Shown piece by piece: positions 43,910 through 55,100 of a DNA stretch of 64,000 nt. This DNA comes from Pseudomonas wayambapalatensis. Its GTDB lineage: Bacteria > Pseudomonadota > Gammaproteobacteria > Pseudomonadales > Pseudomonadaceae. Location of the stretch: positions 4,129,501-4,193,500 of the forward strand of contig CP077096.1 of assembly GCA_014268975.2 (NCBI GenBank), written 5' to 3'. A program made the position numbers and the translations under genes. The first letter of the stretch is position 1. Every line of letters begins with the position of its first letter. The notes beneath the pieces are model-generated. The model was not told where the DNA came from and searched no databases. It saw nothing but the letters and a program-made list of their open reading frames with translations.

Positions 43910-44355
43910 TAAGACTCTGGCAAAACCGAAAGTACTGCTTTAAATATATGAGTTCCATCATCAACGGCTGATGATGCCTCATATATTGCTTCGGTCGCTG
44001 TCATAAGCGAATCGTCTCCACCAGCTAAAGACAGGGCCGATACAGCACGAGCTTGGCTAAACAGCTGAAGGCCTTCTACATTTAAGTTTTGCCCTTCATC
44101 CAGGCTGTCTTGCACATCAAAATACTTCTCATCTAACTGTGCAGCTAAAGCATTCAGCCCAGAAACCTGATCAGGCGTGAGCTTACTACCAGATCGAAGT
44201 TTCCTAAGAGACTCGATAACAATAGGCATCTCTACTGGACAAGCCTGAAAAGCAAGTTCGCAAGCCACTTTTACAGCACCTCTTCGTTGCTCATCACTGA
44301 CCAACTTAAGCTTTTCCACAAGGCCTTTCTCAACCATTTCTAAACGCATAATCAT
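43909..44355 (-). CDS. Putative immunity protein for the orphan deaminase toxin
   Basis: This 148-residue, mostly helical acidic protein overlaps the upstream toxin gene by ATGA, the typical toxin-immunity coupling. I do not recognise a named immunity family; it contains GAVKVACELAFQACPVEMPIVI and a C-terminal TEAIYEASSAVDDGTHIFKA segment. The coding region is AT-richer than the surroundings. Its role is inferred from position: CdiI-type proteins bind and neutralise the cognate CdiA C terminus. ATG 44355 is chosen; ATG 44349 is also possible. A MITE ends at its stop codon. Confidence 0.65.
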   Translation of the reverse strand: MIMRLEMVEKGLVEKLKLVSDEQRRGAVKVACELAFQACPVEMPIVIESLRKLRSGSKLTPDQVSGLNALAAQLDEKYFDVQDSLDEGQNLNVEGLQLFSQARAVSALSLAGGDDSLMTATEAIYEASSAVDDGTHIFKAVLSVLPES

Positions 44356-45512
44356 TGCTTAGCCTTTGGTAGTGGTTTTAATGGCGTTGACACATTGGCC
44401 CCTGTCGGTTCAATTACGTTCTGACATGATGCACAGACCGGGCGTGTCGCACCAATATCAACAACTTTCAATCCGTTAGCGTTGGCATAGCTGACAATAT
44501 CAGCTTCTGCGTGGCCAGTCCCAACAACTACTTTCTCGCCTTCATGCAAACTTACTCCAGGACGAAGATAGCCACGAGATTCACTTGTACTGACTAGAAC
44601 AGAGCGAACACCATTCGCATCCTCTACTACTGCAACACCCATAGTTATTCGGCCTTGAGAGTTCGCAGGTATTTGTGACTGAATTTCACTTACACGATTT
44701 TGGACAAGATTTGACGGGTTGTCATAGGCAAGACCTCGTTCTAAGGATGCCCCTGCGCCTTTTGTACCCCCACCCGCCTTCCCAGCCGCAATCTCCGGCT
44801 CCGCTGCCGCCAACCCTGCAAGGTTCCCACCTTCCTTGGGCACCAACGCCGACTCGCTATAGAAATACAGCTTTCCATCCGGCGCGACAAACTCAAAATT
44901 GCCCGTGCGCAGGTTCACTACCGCCGTATACCCCTCCGGCGCCACCACGTTCGCACCAACCCCTGAACCATCGCGGTAATACGACGGCAACCCCGGCACC
45001 TGCCTGCCCGTCGCGCCGCCCACCGCTTCGGCAATGGCCTCGCGCTCGGCCACCGTCTTGCTCACCTGCCCCAGCTTCCCGGCCTTGCCGACCGGTACCA
45101 GGTTCATCACGAACTTGGTCTGCCACTCCGCTTCCACCCGCGCCGCAGCCGTAGGATTGCCCTGCAGCCGATACAGGGTCGCCTCGGCGCGCATGTCCTG
45201 CCATTCCTGCACCACCGCTTCAGGATGACTCAAGGAGTTGATCAGCTGGTGAAACACCTGCGAGGCGGTGTTCTGGGTATCGGTCAGCAACCCCTTGCCT
45301 AGGCCATACAAGCCTTTGAGCATGTCGCCCAGCGCCGAACCTGCACCCTCCACCGAACCCAGCGTTTCTGCCGTGGGATCGTACTTGCCGAAGTTCAGGT
45401 TATTGGCGTAGTACGCGGCGTACTCGGTGTCCCCCCCAGGGCGCAGGAACTCGCGATTCTTGGTGGAATCGTTGAACTCGGCGCTATGCGTGCTCGCATA
45501 GTCCTTGAACAA
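44352..45512 (-). CDS. Orphan CdiA C-terminal toxin module with predicted deaminase domain
   Basis: The 386-residue ORF has two parts. Residues 1 to about 249 are nearly identical to the pretoxin region of the full CdiA at 46581-47320. Residues 250-386 differ completely and show a cytidine-deaminase-like signature: HAE at 334-336 and PVCASC with Cys360 and Cys363, typical of the zinc site in polymorphic-toxin deaminases (Pput_2613-like or DddA-related groups). Substrates in these families include DNA or RNA cytosines. There is no secretion domain. The start is TTG 45512 with GGAGGAG 5 nt upstream, a site created by the deletion joint described in the findings. Confidence 0.75.
   Translation of the reverse strand: MFKDYASTHSAEFNDSTKNREFLRPGGDTEYAAYYANNLNFGKYDPTAETLGSVEGAGSALGDMLKGLYGLGKGLLTDTQNTASQVFHQLINSLSHPEAVVQEWQDMRAEATLYRLQGNPTAAARVEAEWQTKFVMNLVPVGKAGKLGQVSKTVAEREAIAEAVGGATGRQVPGLPSYYRDGSGVGANVVAPEGYTAVVNLRTGNFEFVAPDGKLYFYSESALVPKEGGNLAGLAAAEPEIAAGKAGGGTKGAGASLERGLAYDNPSNLVQNRVSEIQSQIPANSQGRITMGVAVVEDANGVRSVLVSTSESRGYLRPGVSLHEGEKVVVGTGHAEADIVSYANANGLKVVDIGATRPVCASCQNVIEPTGANVSTPLKPLPKAKQ
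44770..45512 (-). repeat. 740-bp direct repeat shared with the cdiA 3' region (46581-47323)
   Basis: The two segments align without indels at a constant offset of 1811 bp (checked at 44781/46592 and 45481/47292) and differ at only scattered bases. A second homologous block, 45515-45579, matches 47750-47814 at an offset of 2235, so 424 bp are missing between the two blocks in the orphan copy. Confidence 0.9.
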
Positions 45513-45514
45513 CG

Positions 45515-45579
45515 CCGCTCCTCCAGCGCCCCCGCCATGGCGGCGTTTGCCCCGGCAGCCGTCGCTCCGCTGGCGAAAT
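45515..45579 (-). pseudogene. Out-of-frame remnant of upstream cdiA coding sequence
   Basis: This stretch codes (minus strand) for FASGATAAGANAAMAGALEE, identical to part of the full CdiA, but a 424-bp deletion joins it out of frame to the orphan toxin module. It marks the left end of the duplicated cdiA segment. Confidence 0.75.
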
Positions 45580-45735
45580 TACTACAAAAGCCTGCCGCCA
45601 ATCATGGAGGCTCAACTGCCAGACAGCTACGAACAAGACCTGAGCACATTGATTGCGCACGCCGAGAACTCGCAGTCACACAGTAAGGATCAACTGCAGT
45701 CATTGCTGGATCTGCTAATGGCACAGCGGATGTAG
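45580..45735 (+). pseudogene. Truncated plus-strand ORF of unknown origin
   Basis: From the edge of the cdiA-derived block an open frame reads on the plus strand with protein-like composition (MEAQLPDSYEQDLSTLIAHA, ending LLDLLMAQRM) and stops at 45735. No ribosome site precedes the in-frame ATG 45604. It looks like the 3' end of a gene cut by the rearrangement. I do not recognise the family, and it may be spurious. Confidence 0.35.
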
Positions 45736-45776
45736 CGCTGTGAAGGATGGAGGGGCTAGCATTAAGCAGATAAAAC

Positions 45777-45799
45777 AACACCGGCGCAGGGCCGGTGTT
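45777..45799 (-). terminator. Terminator of the cdiBAI operon
   Basis: AACACCGGC (45777-45785) pairs with GCCGGTGTT (45791-45799). On the minus strand the stem is followed by GTTTTAT. It lies 20 bp beyond the stop codon of the Imm8-type cdiI. Confidence 0.75.
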
Positions 45800-45818
45800 A
45801 GATAAATAATCCTATTGA

Positions 45819-46166
45819 TTAGGATTGATAATCATCAAATTCCCAGGAAAATGCCTTCCCTAGCTTTATCACAATAGTTTCCCAACTATCCCCCTCGCAG
45901 CGACTCACATATTCATGAATCAATCCATTAATAGTCGAAAGATCATATTCTCGAACAATTAATAGACCTCTCCCCCAACGAGGCTCCCACATTGTCTCCT
46001 CTAGCCACTTCGGGGTGCAAATGAAAAGCTCAAAATCATCTGCCCCTTGCGTGCAGTCAAGCCCAATTTGAATACGAAGACTTAAAGAAAAATTGTCTAA
46101 CTTTTCGGGAGCGTAGGTCGCGACATCAAAAACATCATTAGAAACACCTTTTATAACAGCACGCAT
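45819..46166 (-). CDS. cdiI: CdiI immunity protein, Imm8 family
   Basis: This 115-residue protein matches the Imm8 (immunity protein 8) pattern: an N-terminal beta strand, DDFELFICTPKWLEETM, a RGLLIVREYDLSTINGLIHEYVSRCEG helix and the C-terminal WETIVIKLGKAFSWEFDDY. It should bind the C-terminal toxin of the adjacent CdiA and protect sister cells. The cdiA stop overlaps its TAGGAGGA ribosome site. Both ATG 46169 and ATG 46166 are possible; the second has the better spacing. The gene is clearly AT-richer than its surroundings, as usual for exchanged toxin/immunity cassettes. Confidence 0.82.
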   Translation of the reverse strand: MRAVIKGVSNDVFDVATYAPEKLDNFSLSLRIQIGLDCTQGADDFELFICTPKWLEETMWEPRWGRGLLIVREYDLSTINGLIHEYVSRCEGDSWETIVIKLGKAFSWEFDDYQS

Positions 46167-46174
46167 CATTCCTC

Positions 46175-49100
46175 CTAGTCAGCCACATTCAGATGCCCGT
46201 TACTTACTTTTATGCGCTGACCTGTTATTGGGTTGATGTTATAATTTTCAAAATTGGCTTGCACACCTGTCGTTGCAAAAGATGAATTTTTAGATGTTGG
46301 CGGCCTATATACACGAGTACCGTCTGCGCTAATAAAACCAAGCCCATCACTTGTTTTTGTCGCCCCATCTCCAACCCAGATCTTACCCAACTGATTAGCT
46401 TCGGAAGATGTGCCTTGGCCTATAGAGAAGTTCGGATTTTTCGTTCCACTGCCGTTCACAGCCGCAGCTAATCTTGCATCCTGAGCAGCAATACTCCTCA
46501 GGTTTTCTTGTATCAGTTGATCCTTCAGCTTTGGATACAAGGCCGCATTTTCAGCGCCGGAGGCTGCGCCTCTTGCCCCACCCCCCGCCTTCCCAGCCGC
46601 AATCTCCCGCTCCGCCGCCGCCAACCCCGCAAGGTTCCCACCTTCCTTGGGCACCAACGCCGACTCGCTATAGAAATACAGCTTGCCATCCGGCGCGACA
46701 AACTCAAAATTGCCCGTGCGCAGGTTCACTACCGCCGTATACCCCTCCGGCGCCACCACGTTCGCACCAACCCCTGAACCATCGCGGTAATACGACGGCA
46801 ACCCCGGCACCTGCCTGCCCGTCGCGCCGCCCACCGCTTCGGCAATGGCCTCGCGCTCGGCCACCGTCTTGCTCACCTGACCCAGCTTCCCGGCCTTGCC
46901 GACCGGTACCAGGTTCATCACGAACTTGGTCTGCCACTCCGTTTCCACCCGCGCCGCAGCCGTAGGATTGCCCTGCAGCCGATACAGGGTCGCCTCGGCG
47001 CGCATGTCCTGCCACTCCTGCACCACCGCTTCAGGATGACTCAAGGAGTTGATCAGCTGGTGAGACACCTGCGAGGCGGTGTTCTGGGTATCGGTCAGCA
47101 ACCCCTTGCCTAGGCCATACAAGCCTTTGAGCATGTCGCCCAGCGCCGTGCCTACACCCGCCACCGAACCCAGCGTTTCTGCCGTGGGATCGTACTTGCC
47201 GAAGTTCAGGTTATTGGCGTAATACGCGGCGTACTCGGTGTCCCCCCCAGGGCGCAGGAACTCGCGATTTTTGGTGGAATCGTTGAACTCGGCGCTATGC
47301 GTGCTCGCATAGTCCTTGAGCAATGCCACGGTCTGCTGCGCGGTGTACTGCTTGCCCGCCTCCCCCACCATAGGCACGTCACCATTGGCGCGGCTCACGT
47401 CGAGGCTGTCAGCCATTGGCGCCAGAGCCTGGCCGAGGTGCGCCAGGGTGCTGGCCTCGATGCTCCTGCCATTGGCGGTAATCACCTGCCGCCACTCGTT
47501 GTCGGTGTAGTAGGCCAAGGCTTCGGCCATGCGCCGCTCCGCCTCGGCGGGGCTGATGCCTAGCTCCTGGGCGAGTGCAGGTGCCTGCTTCTTGATCTGG
47601 ACCACTTCTTTGGGATGCGCCTGCCGGTTGTAGCGGTCGGCCATCTGGGCGATCCAGGCACCTTTCTCGACGTCACCGTTGACCAGCCCCGCCGCAGCAA
47701 GGCCGGTGAGTTGCGAGAAGGTATCGCGCAGCGCAGGCTGCTTCTTGTAGAGCTCCTCAAGCGCACCCGCCATGGCGGCGTTGGCCCCGGCAGCCGTCGC
47801 TCCGCTGGCGAAGTCGCCGCCGGAGGCCACAGAAACGGCGCCCCCTGCCAACGCGTGCAAGGCTACACGGCCTGCGCCACCTTCCTGCCACAACGCGATA
47901 GCGGCGGCATCGCTGCGGCTTTCTGCGTCGGCCAGGTTCTTCGTTGCGAGGTTGCCGATGGCATTGAAGGCGGAAGCGGCGACGACGTTGGACGCCTGTG
48001 ACACCAATGCGTTGAGCAGGTTGTCGCTCAGGCTCCCACCGTTCACCACGGTCTTGATCGCACCCGAGGTCACACCGATCGCACCGGCCCGCAGACCGAA
48101 GCCACCTATGCCTTCGAGCTTGCTCAGGTCAAAGCCGTAAGTGCGGCTGAAGGCGGCTTTGTCGCCGCCGAGCTTGGGATCGATGTAGCCAGCGGTGGCG
48201 CCGGTTACCAGGCCGGAGATCACCGCGCCCTTCAGGCTATCGCTGCTGAAGGTATCCTTGACCACCAACCCCAGGTTGCCGCGGTTGTTGATGGCGCTGA
48301 TCGCCGCATTGCTGGTCAAGCCGGTCAGCCCGGCCGTCACCGCCGCATTGGCCCAACCAATCCCGCTCAGGGCAGCGCCGGTACCTGCTGCCCAGGCGCC
48401 ACCTGCAGTGGTCGCAGTAGCGGCAGTGGTTGCTGCTGCCGAAGCACCTGCGGTAGTCGCGCCGCTGGCGACCAGGCCACTGGCCACACCCGCCGTCAGG
48501 TAGCTGACGATGATGGCGATCACCATCTGCGCTGCCACGCCCATGCCGGAATGGCTGTATTTGAAGGAGTCGTGCACCTCCTTGACCTGACGCCAGTCGA
48601 CGTCGCCGCGTGCCTCGGCCTCCTTGAGCCAGGCCAATTGCGGATCAGCCATGACCATCGCATCGATGATCTGGCTCACGCTCTGCCGGTCGACCTGCTT
48701 GATGTCGATCTGCAGCCCATCGGCAGCCTTGATAAGCACCTCGCCCTGGGCCAGCAACTGGCTCTGGCGCAACGTCTCATCGGTATTGCCCTTGCCCTTG
48801 GCGCTGTTCCAGGCCAGGCTCGATTTGCTCTTCTCGTGACTCTCCTGATGAAGGTCCTTCACACCCTCGAACGTGATCGTCCCACCACTGGCCAGGGTAA
48901 GGTCTTCACCACTCTCAAGCTTCGCCGCCTGATAGCGCTGGTCGCCGCCGCTCGCCAGCGTGACAGCGCCTGCCGCCGAGACTTCGCTGCCGACATGACG
49001 CACATCGGTGACTTCGTCACGCTTGGTCTTCTTGCTGCCGAAGCTGCCTTTGCTCTTCTTGTCGTACAGGGAGTAGTCGCTATCTGTCTCGGCGAGCAAC

Positions 49101-52100
49101 GACAGTTGCTCCCTGGCATACAGGTACGCCTCGTCCCCAGCACTCACACGGCTGGAAATAAGCGCCAGGTCCTTGCCAGCGGTCAGCGCAACATCACCTC
49201 CGGCCTTGACCGAAGTACCGACCTGGCTGACGTGGTCTTCCTGGCGGGTGACTTTCTTGGTCTTGCTGTAGAAGTTCGACTCGTTGGCCGCAGAGGCCAG
49301 GGTCAGGTTCTCCAGTGCATCGACCGCAACATTGCGCCCGGCCTCCAGGGTGCTGGCGATGGCGGTGAAATCGCGACCGGCACTCAAGGCCAGGTCGCCG
49401 CCTGCGGTCACCTGCGAGCCATATTGCTGCGTGGTCTGTGTGCGGTAGTTGGAGCCTATCTGCGTGCTGTCGACCTGCTGCGCCGAGGTGATCAGCAGAT
49501 CGCGCCCGGTGCGGATATCCAGGTCGGCTCCAGCACTCAATACACCGCCACTATTGATCAGGTCGCGACCAGCATGAATCGAAAGGTCATTGGCTGCCTC
49601 GATACGCGCGGCACTGTCGACGAAGTCAGCACGCTTGCTGTACGCACCTGCACCGCTGGCATGGCTGCTGACGCTGCGCTCGTTGACCACATCGCCGCTG
49701 AGGCTGGTGAGGCTGACGTCGCGGCCGCTGATCAGGCCGCCGGCACCATTGACGATGCGATTGCCAGCCAGCAGGTCCAGACGGCTACCGGCCTCGATCA
49801 GGCCGCTGTTGTCGAGGTCGTGGCCGGCGCTGGCGGAGAGGTTGTTGCTGGCCCGCAAGGTGCCGCTGTTGTCCAGGTTCTGGCCGGCGACCAGGGTCAG
49901 GTCGTTGCCGGCGATCAGGGCGCCGTTGGGCGCCAGACGGTTGTTGGCGTGGGCCAGGTACAGCACCGGCACCAGCACCTGCTCGCCCATCACCTCGTGC
50001 TGTTCGAGCCAGACGATGTCGTGAGTCAGGGCGGCGACCTGCTCGGCGCTGAGGCTGACGCCGACCTGGAGGTCGAGCTGGTTCTTGCTCGTCAGAGCGT
50101 TGTCCATCAGGTGGCGGTACAGGGCCTCGCCGTCGGCCTGGCCATCGATGAATTGCTGACCGGTGCGGGCGACCACCGCCTGCTGGATCAGACGCTGCTC
50201 GTAGAAGCCGTCGCCCAGGCGCTTCCAGCTATGGTCAGGGTCGTAGCCGAGGTTGCCAAGCAGATAGTCCGAGCTCATGAACTGCTTGAGGTCGGTGAGT
50301 ACCGGATTGGTCTCGATCAGGTACTTGTGCGGCTGCGGGGTGCCTGTATTGGCCGGAACCCCCTGTACCCGCAGGATGCTCTGCGCCGCGGGCAGTGTCA
50401 TGGCGGTGGAGACGGTGCTGGCGACGGTCGGGAGGGCCTGCTGGAGCGTCGGCGCGGCCACCGACGTCATTGCCGGGAGGCTGGTGTCGCGCGCAAGGAT
50501 GGTCTCGGTGGAGGGCTGTGCAAGCGTGATTGGCGTGCTCGGCCCAGGCTGTGCAGTGGACCAGTGCAACCCGTCGGCGGCCCCTCCTACCTGGCTCGAC
50601 GTGCCTTGGCTGGCGGCCACTTCGCCGCTGCGGCTGGGCAATGTACCCGGCCCCTGGGCCTGATCGATGGCGGCCACGCGCACGTTGGTGGCGGCCGGGT
50701 CCAGACCTGCGGCCTGACGCTGATGCGCCTGCAGGGCGCGGTCGCTGCCAGCGACGGCGGCCAGCTCGGCGAGGTCGACGCTGCGGCCCTGCACAAGCGG
50801 CGTGGGCTGCTGGCGCTGTTGCAGGTCGATGCTCGCGCTGCCCAGTTGCCACTGGGTCGGGACGCTGGACGTAGCGCTGGCCTTGGCCTGGTTGGCAGCC
50901 TGGGCGCTGAGGCGGAACAAGCCGTTCTGACCGGTAGGCAGGCTGAAGCCGGGCAGGCTCAGCGGGTTGACCTGCTGCTGGGCGAGGTCAGGCGGCAGTT
51001 GCTGATGAATCGTGACGATGGTCGGCTGGGCCCCGCCGGAGACCGTAGTGTCCGAAGACCGCTGGCTGATGGATGACGCGGTGTTCTGCACCACGATGTT
51101 GCTGATGTCGTTGCTGGCGGTCAGCCTTGCCTTGCCACCGGCCTGGATGATCGCAGGGGCCACGGGGGCGCCACCCTCGACCTTGATCTTGTCATCGATC
51201 CCGATGAACACACCCGGATCGAACTTGTCGACCAAGGCCTTGAACGCCACCGGATCGAACGGCCCAGATTGCGGATGGGCCTGATCGTAGGCGGCCACCG
51301 CATCGATCATTTCGTAGAAGTAACGACCGGCGATCTTCACGTCCTTGCCGATCTGATGGCGGTCAGTCCCCGAAGCCGAACCGCCGGCCACATTGGAGAT
51401 ATTGGCACTGTCAATGGCCAGGTCGTTGACGGCGGAGATCAGGCTGAATTCGTTGTTCAGTGCAGTGCTGGCAATCGTCAGGTTACGGCCAGCCATCAGC
51501 ATTGCCATGGGCGAATCTTCATGCACAACGGTGGAAACCGTCTGCGAGATGAACGCCGGCCCACGCACCCACTTGCCGCCAGGGCGACCGCAATGCTGGA
51601 CGCAGTAGATGCTGATCGAACCGCCGGTCACCTGCGTGTCCGAACGGAATTTTTCACGCTTGTTGATCACGCTGGCGGCCTGCAGGTCGATATCACCCGC
51701 CGCTTCGATACTGGCAGAGCTGTTGAGCACGCTGTTTGCCCGCGTTCCGCCCGTCACACCGCCGACCAGCAGATTGCCGAGGCTGTAGACATCGGCGTAT
51801 TCGTTGCTGAAAGCGCCCACCTGAAGCCTCATGTTCTGGCCACTGAACATGAAACCACGGCTGCCATCGGCAGCCTGGACGTTGCGCAGGTCCTGGCTGA
51901 CGACCGTCAAGTCCTGCGAGGCGGCCAGGGTTCCGACGTTGGTCATGCTCCCAGCCAGCATTTCGAAGTTGCGTGCCGAGGTCAGGCGGCCCTGGTTCGA
52001 CACTTGACCGGCTACTGCGATACGCGTGTTGTCGCCCCCGGCGATACTGCCGGTGACGCCAAGCTCTAGCTGCCCGGCATCGATGCCCAGTTGGCCAAGG

Positions 52101-55100
52101 CTGGCGGTGCGACCATTGCCGGCATAGCGTCCGCCAAGGTGCAGGTCGAGGCTTCCATCACTGATGATCCGGCCGTCGTTGAGCCAATTGCCGCCACTTC
52201 CCGACAGCCGCTGGGTCGCCAGCAACTGCCCGGAGGCTGTCTGGGTCAGCTCGCCGACGTTGAGCGTCAGCCGCGCGGCCTGCAGCACACTGCTGTTGGT
52301 CCAGCTGGCCGCCTCCAGGGTCAGGCCGCCAAGGGTGGCAATGTCACCGCCGGCATTGCTGAGGTTGGCCATGCCGATCTGCAGGTCGCCACTGCCACCG
52401 TGCAGCAGGCGGCCCTGCTGGTTGAGGAAGGTGCCGGCCTGCAGGTTGAAGTCCTGGCTGCCGATTTCAAGGGCGCCAGTGCGGTTGTCGAGCAGCCCGG
52501 TAACCTGCAGGCGGCTCTGGGCGCCGCCAAGGCTGCGCAATTGGCCGCCCTGGTTGTCGAGGGTGGCAGCGACCAGGCCCAGGCGGCTGTCACTTTCGAT
52601 GATTCCTGCGCGGTTGTACAAAGCACCGCCAAGGGTCAAGTCCAGCGCTTGACCGGCGAGCTTGCCACCGGCGCTGTTGTCCAGCGCAGTCGCCTCGAGG
52701 ATGACCTGGCCCTGGCCGTAGAGCCCGCCATTACGGTTGTCCAACTGTTGAGTACGGATAACCAGAGGCCCTGCCTGCGCCGCCAGACGACCGCCCTGGT
52801 TGTTCAGGCCGCCGAGGGCAACGAGGTTGAGCTGGCTGGCCTGCAGCGTGCCGCCTTGGTCGTTGCGCAACAGGCCGGCGACCTGCGCCTGCAGCAGCCC
52901 GTGAAGGCTGGCCAGCACACCGCCGCGGTTGTCCGTGCTGCTGGCCGACAGCGCCAGCGGGCCCTGCTGGGCGATCAGTTTGCCGCGCTGGTTGTCCAGC
53001 ACTTGCTGCAGGCGCACATCGAGCGCCTGGCCGGCCTGTACCGCACCGCCCTGGTTGGTCAGGCTGGCGGCTTGCAGGCTGACGCTGGCGTCACGGCTGG
53101 AGATCAGGCCGTCCTGGTCGTTGGCCAGGGTGTCGGCGAGCGTCACGGCTACCGCGCCGTTGGCGGCCAGGGTGCCCTGGGCAGAGTTGTCCAGACGGCT
53201 ACCTGCCAACTGCAGGGTGCCCTGGCTGGCCAGTTGACCACCCTGGTTGAGCAGCGTCGCGTTGCCCAGCACCTGCAAGGCGCTGGTCGCGAGCAACTGG
53301 CCCTGGGCGTTGTTCAGCAGACTGGCCAGGTCCAGGCTGAGCAAGCCCTGGCTGATGACGTTGGCGCTGCGGTTGTCGAGGCTGGCGGCCTGGATGAACA
53401 GGTCGCCACCGGCATCGATGCGGCCCTGACGGTTGTCCAGGGCGCCGAGCAGGTGCAGGCGCTGGGATCCGCCGCTGGCCAGGTAGCCGCTACGGTTGTC
53501 CAGCGCAGCCGCGTTCAGGCGCAGCGCGCCCTGGCTGACCAGAGCGCCACCGCTGCTGTTGTCGAGGTTGGAAGTGACGCTCAGGTCCAGGTCGCCGGCG
53601 CGACTGGAGAGCGTGCCCTGGTTGCGGTTGTCCAGGCTGTCGGCACTGACCGACAGGCCCTGCCAGCCGGAAACCAGGCCGCCCTGGTTGCTCAACACGC
53701 CGCTGCCGACACCCAGGCGCTGGGCCGAAATCAACCGGCCGCCGTCGTTGTTCAGGGTCCGTGCTGCCAGGTCGAAGCCCAGGTCGCTGGCGATCTCGCC
53801 ACGCTGATTATCCAGGTCGCGCAGGTTGGCCAGGGTCAGGGCACCCTTGGCGCGAATCAGTCCATCGCGGTTGTTCAGGCCGCCGCCATCCAGGCCCAGC
53901 AGCAGGGCCAAGGTGCTGTCGCCGAGCAGGCGTCCGCCCTGCTGGCTGAACTGGCGTGCCTTGATCTGCAGCGCCGCGCCAGCGGAAAGTTCGCCCCCGT
54001 CGTTGTTGATGTCGGTGGCTGTCAGATCCAGACCTGCCTGGCTGTTGATCAAGCCTTTGTTGCCGTTGTCGAGTTGGCCGGTCACGAGGGTCAGTCGTTC
54101 GCTGGCAAGCAACTGACCGCCTTGGTTGGCCAGGCTCGCGCTGTTCAGCACGAGTGCGCGACCGGCATTGAGCAGCCCGCCACCCTGGTTGGCCAACTGA
54201 CCGGCAACGTCCAGTTGCAGATCGCCGCGGCTGGTCAGCAGGCCCGCGCCGTTGTCCAGGCTGGCGGCGCTGACCGAGAGGCTGGCGGCGGCGATCTGGC
54301 CCTTGAGGTTGGCCAGGCTGCGCGCGACGATCAGGTTCAGGCCTTGGTTGCCGAGCAGGCGACCGTTGCCGTTGTCCAGTTCGGCGGCCGCCAGGGTGAA
54401 GGCGTTGGCACTGGAAATTTCACCGCCACGATTGTCGACCCGGCCAAGGCGCGTAAGCAGCAGTTGGCCTGGGGTGTTGATCAGCCCGGCCTGGTTGTCG
54501 AGGGTGCCGCCGGCCAGATCGATTGCCACGCCGCTGGCGCTATAAATCGTGCCGCCATGCTGGCGCAGGCTGCCGAGGTTGGCCTGCAAGGCCTGCTGAC
54601 TGGTGATGCGTCCGCCACTGTTATCGAGCTGGGTAGCCTCGATGTGCAAGCGATCGGCACTGCTCAGGCGGGCGCCGGAAAGGTTGTCGACGCTGGCGGC
54701 ACTAATACTCAGCAGGCCCTTGGCGCTAACCGTACCAGCGTCGCGGTTATCCAGGTGCGCCGCTCTCAGTTCCAGGCCCGCGTCGCCCAGGATCTGCCCC
54801 CCGGCGTTGCCCAGCGTGCCCTGGCTGCGCAACAGCAGGTCGCTGGCACCGGACAGCACGCCGTGATCGTTGTCGATGCTTGCGGCGCTGACGCTCAGCG
54901 CGCCGTCGCTGTCCAGACGCCCATTCTGGTTGAGCAGGCCGTCGTCCAGCTCGACACTCAGGTCGGCGCCGCTGCGCAGTGTACCGCCGGCGTTTTCCAG
55001 CCGCGTGCCGGTGAGGGTCAGCGGCCCCACGCTGGACACCAGCCCCATGGCGTTGAGCAGAGTGTGCTGCTCGATGACCAGCGCGCCCTTGGCCAGGATC

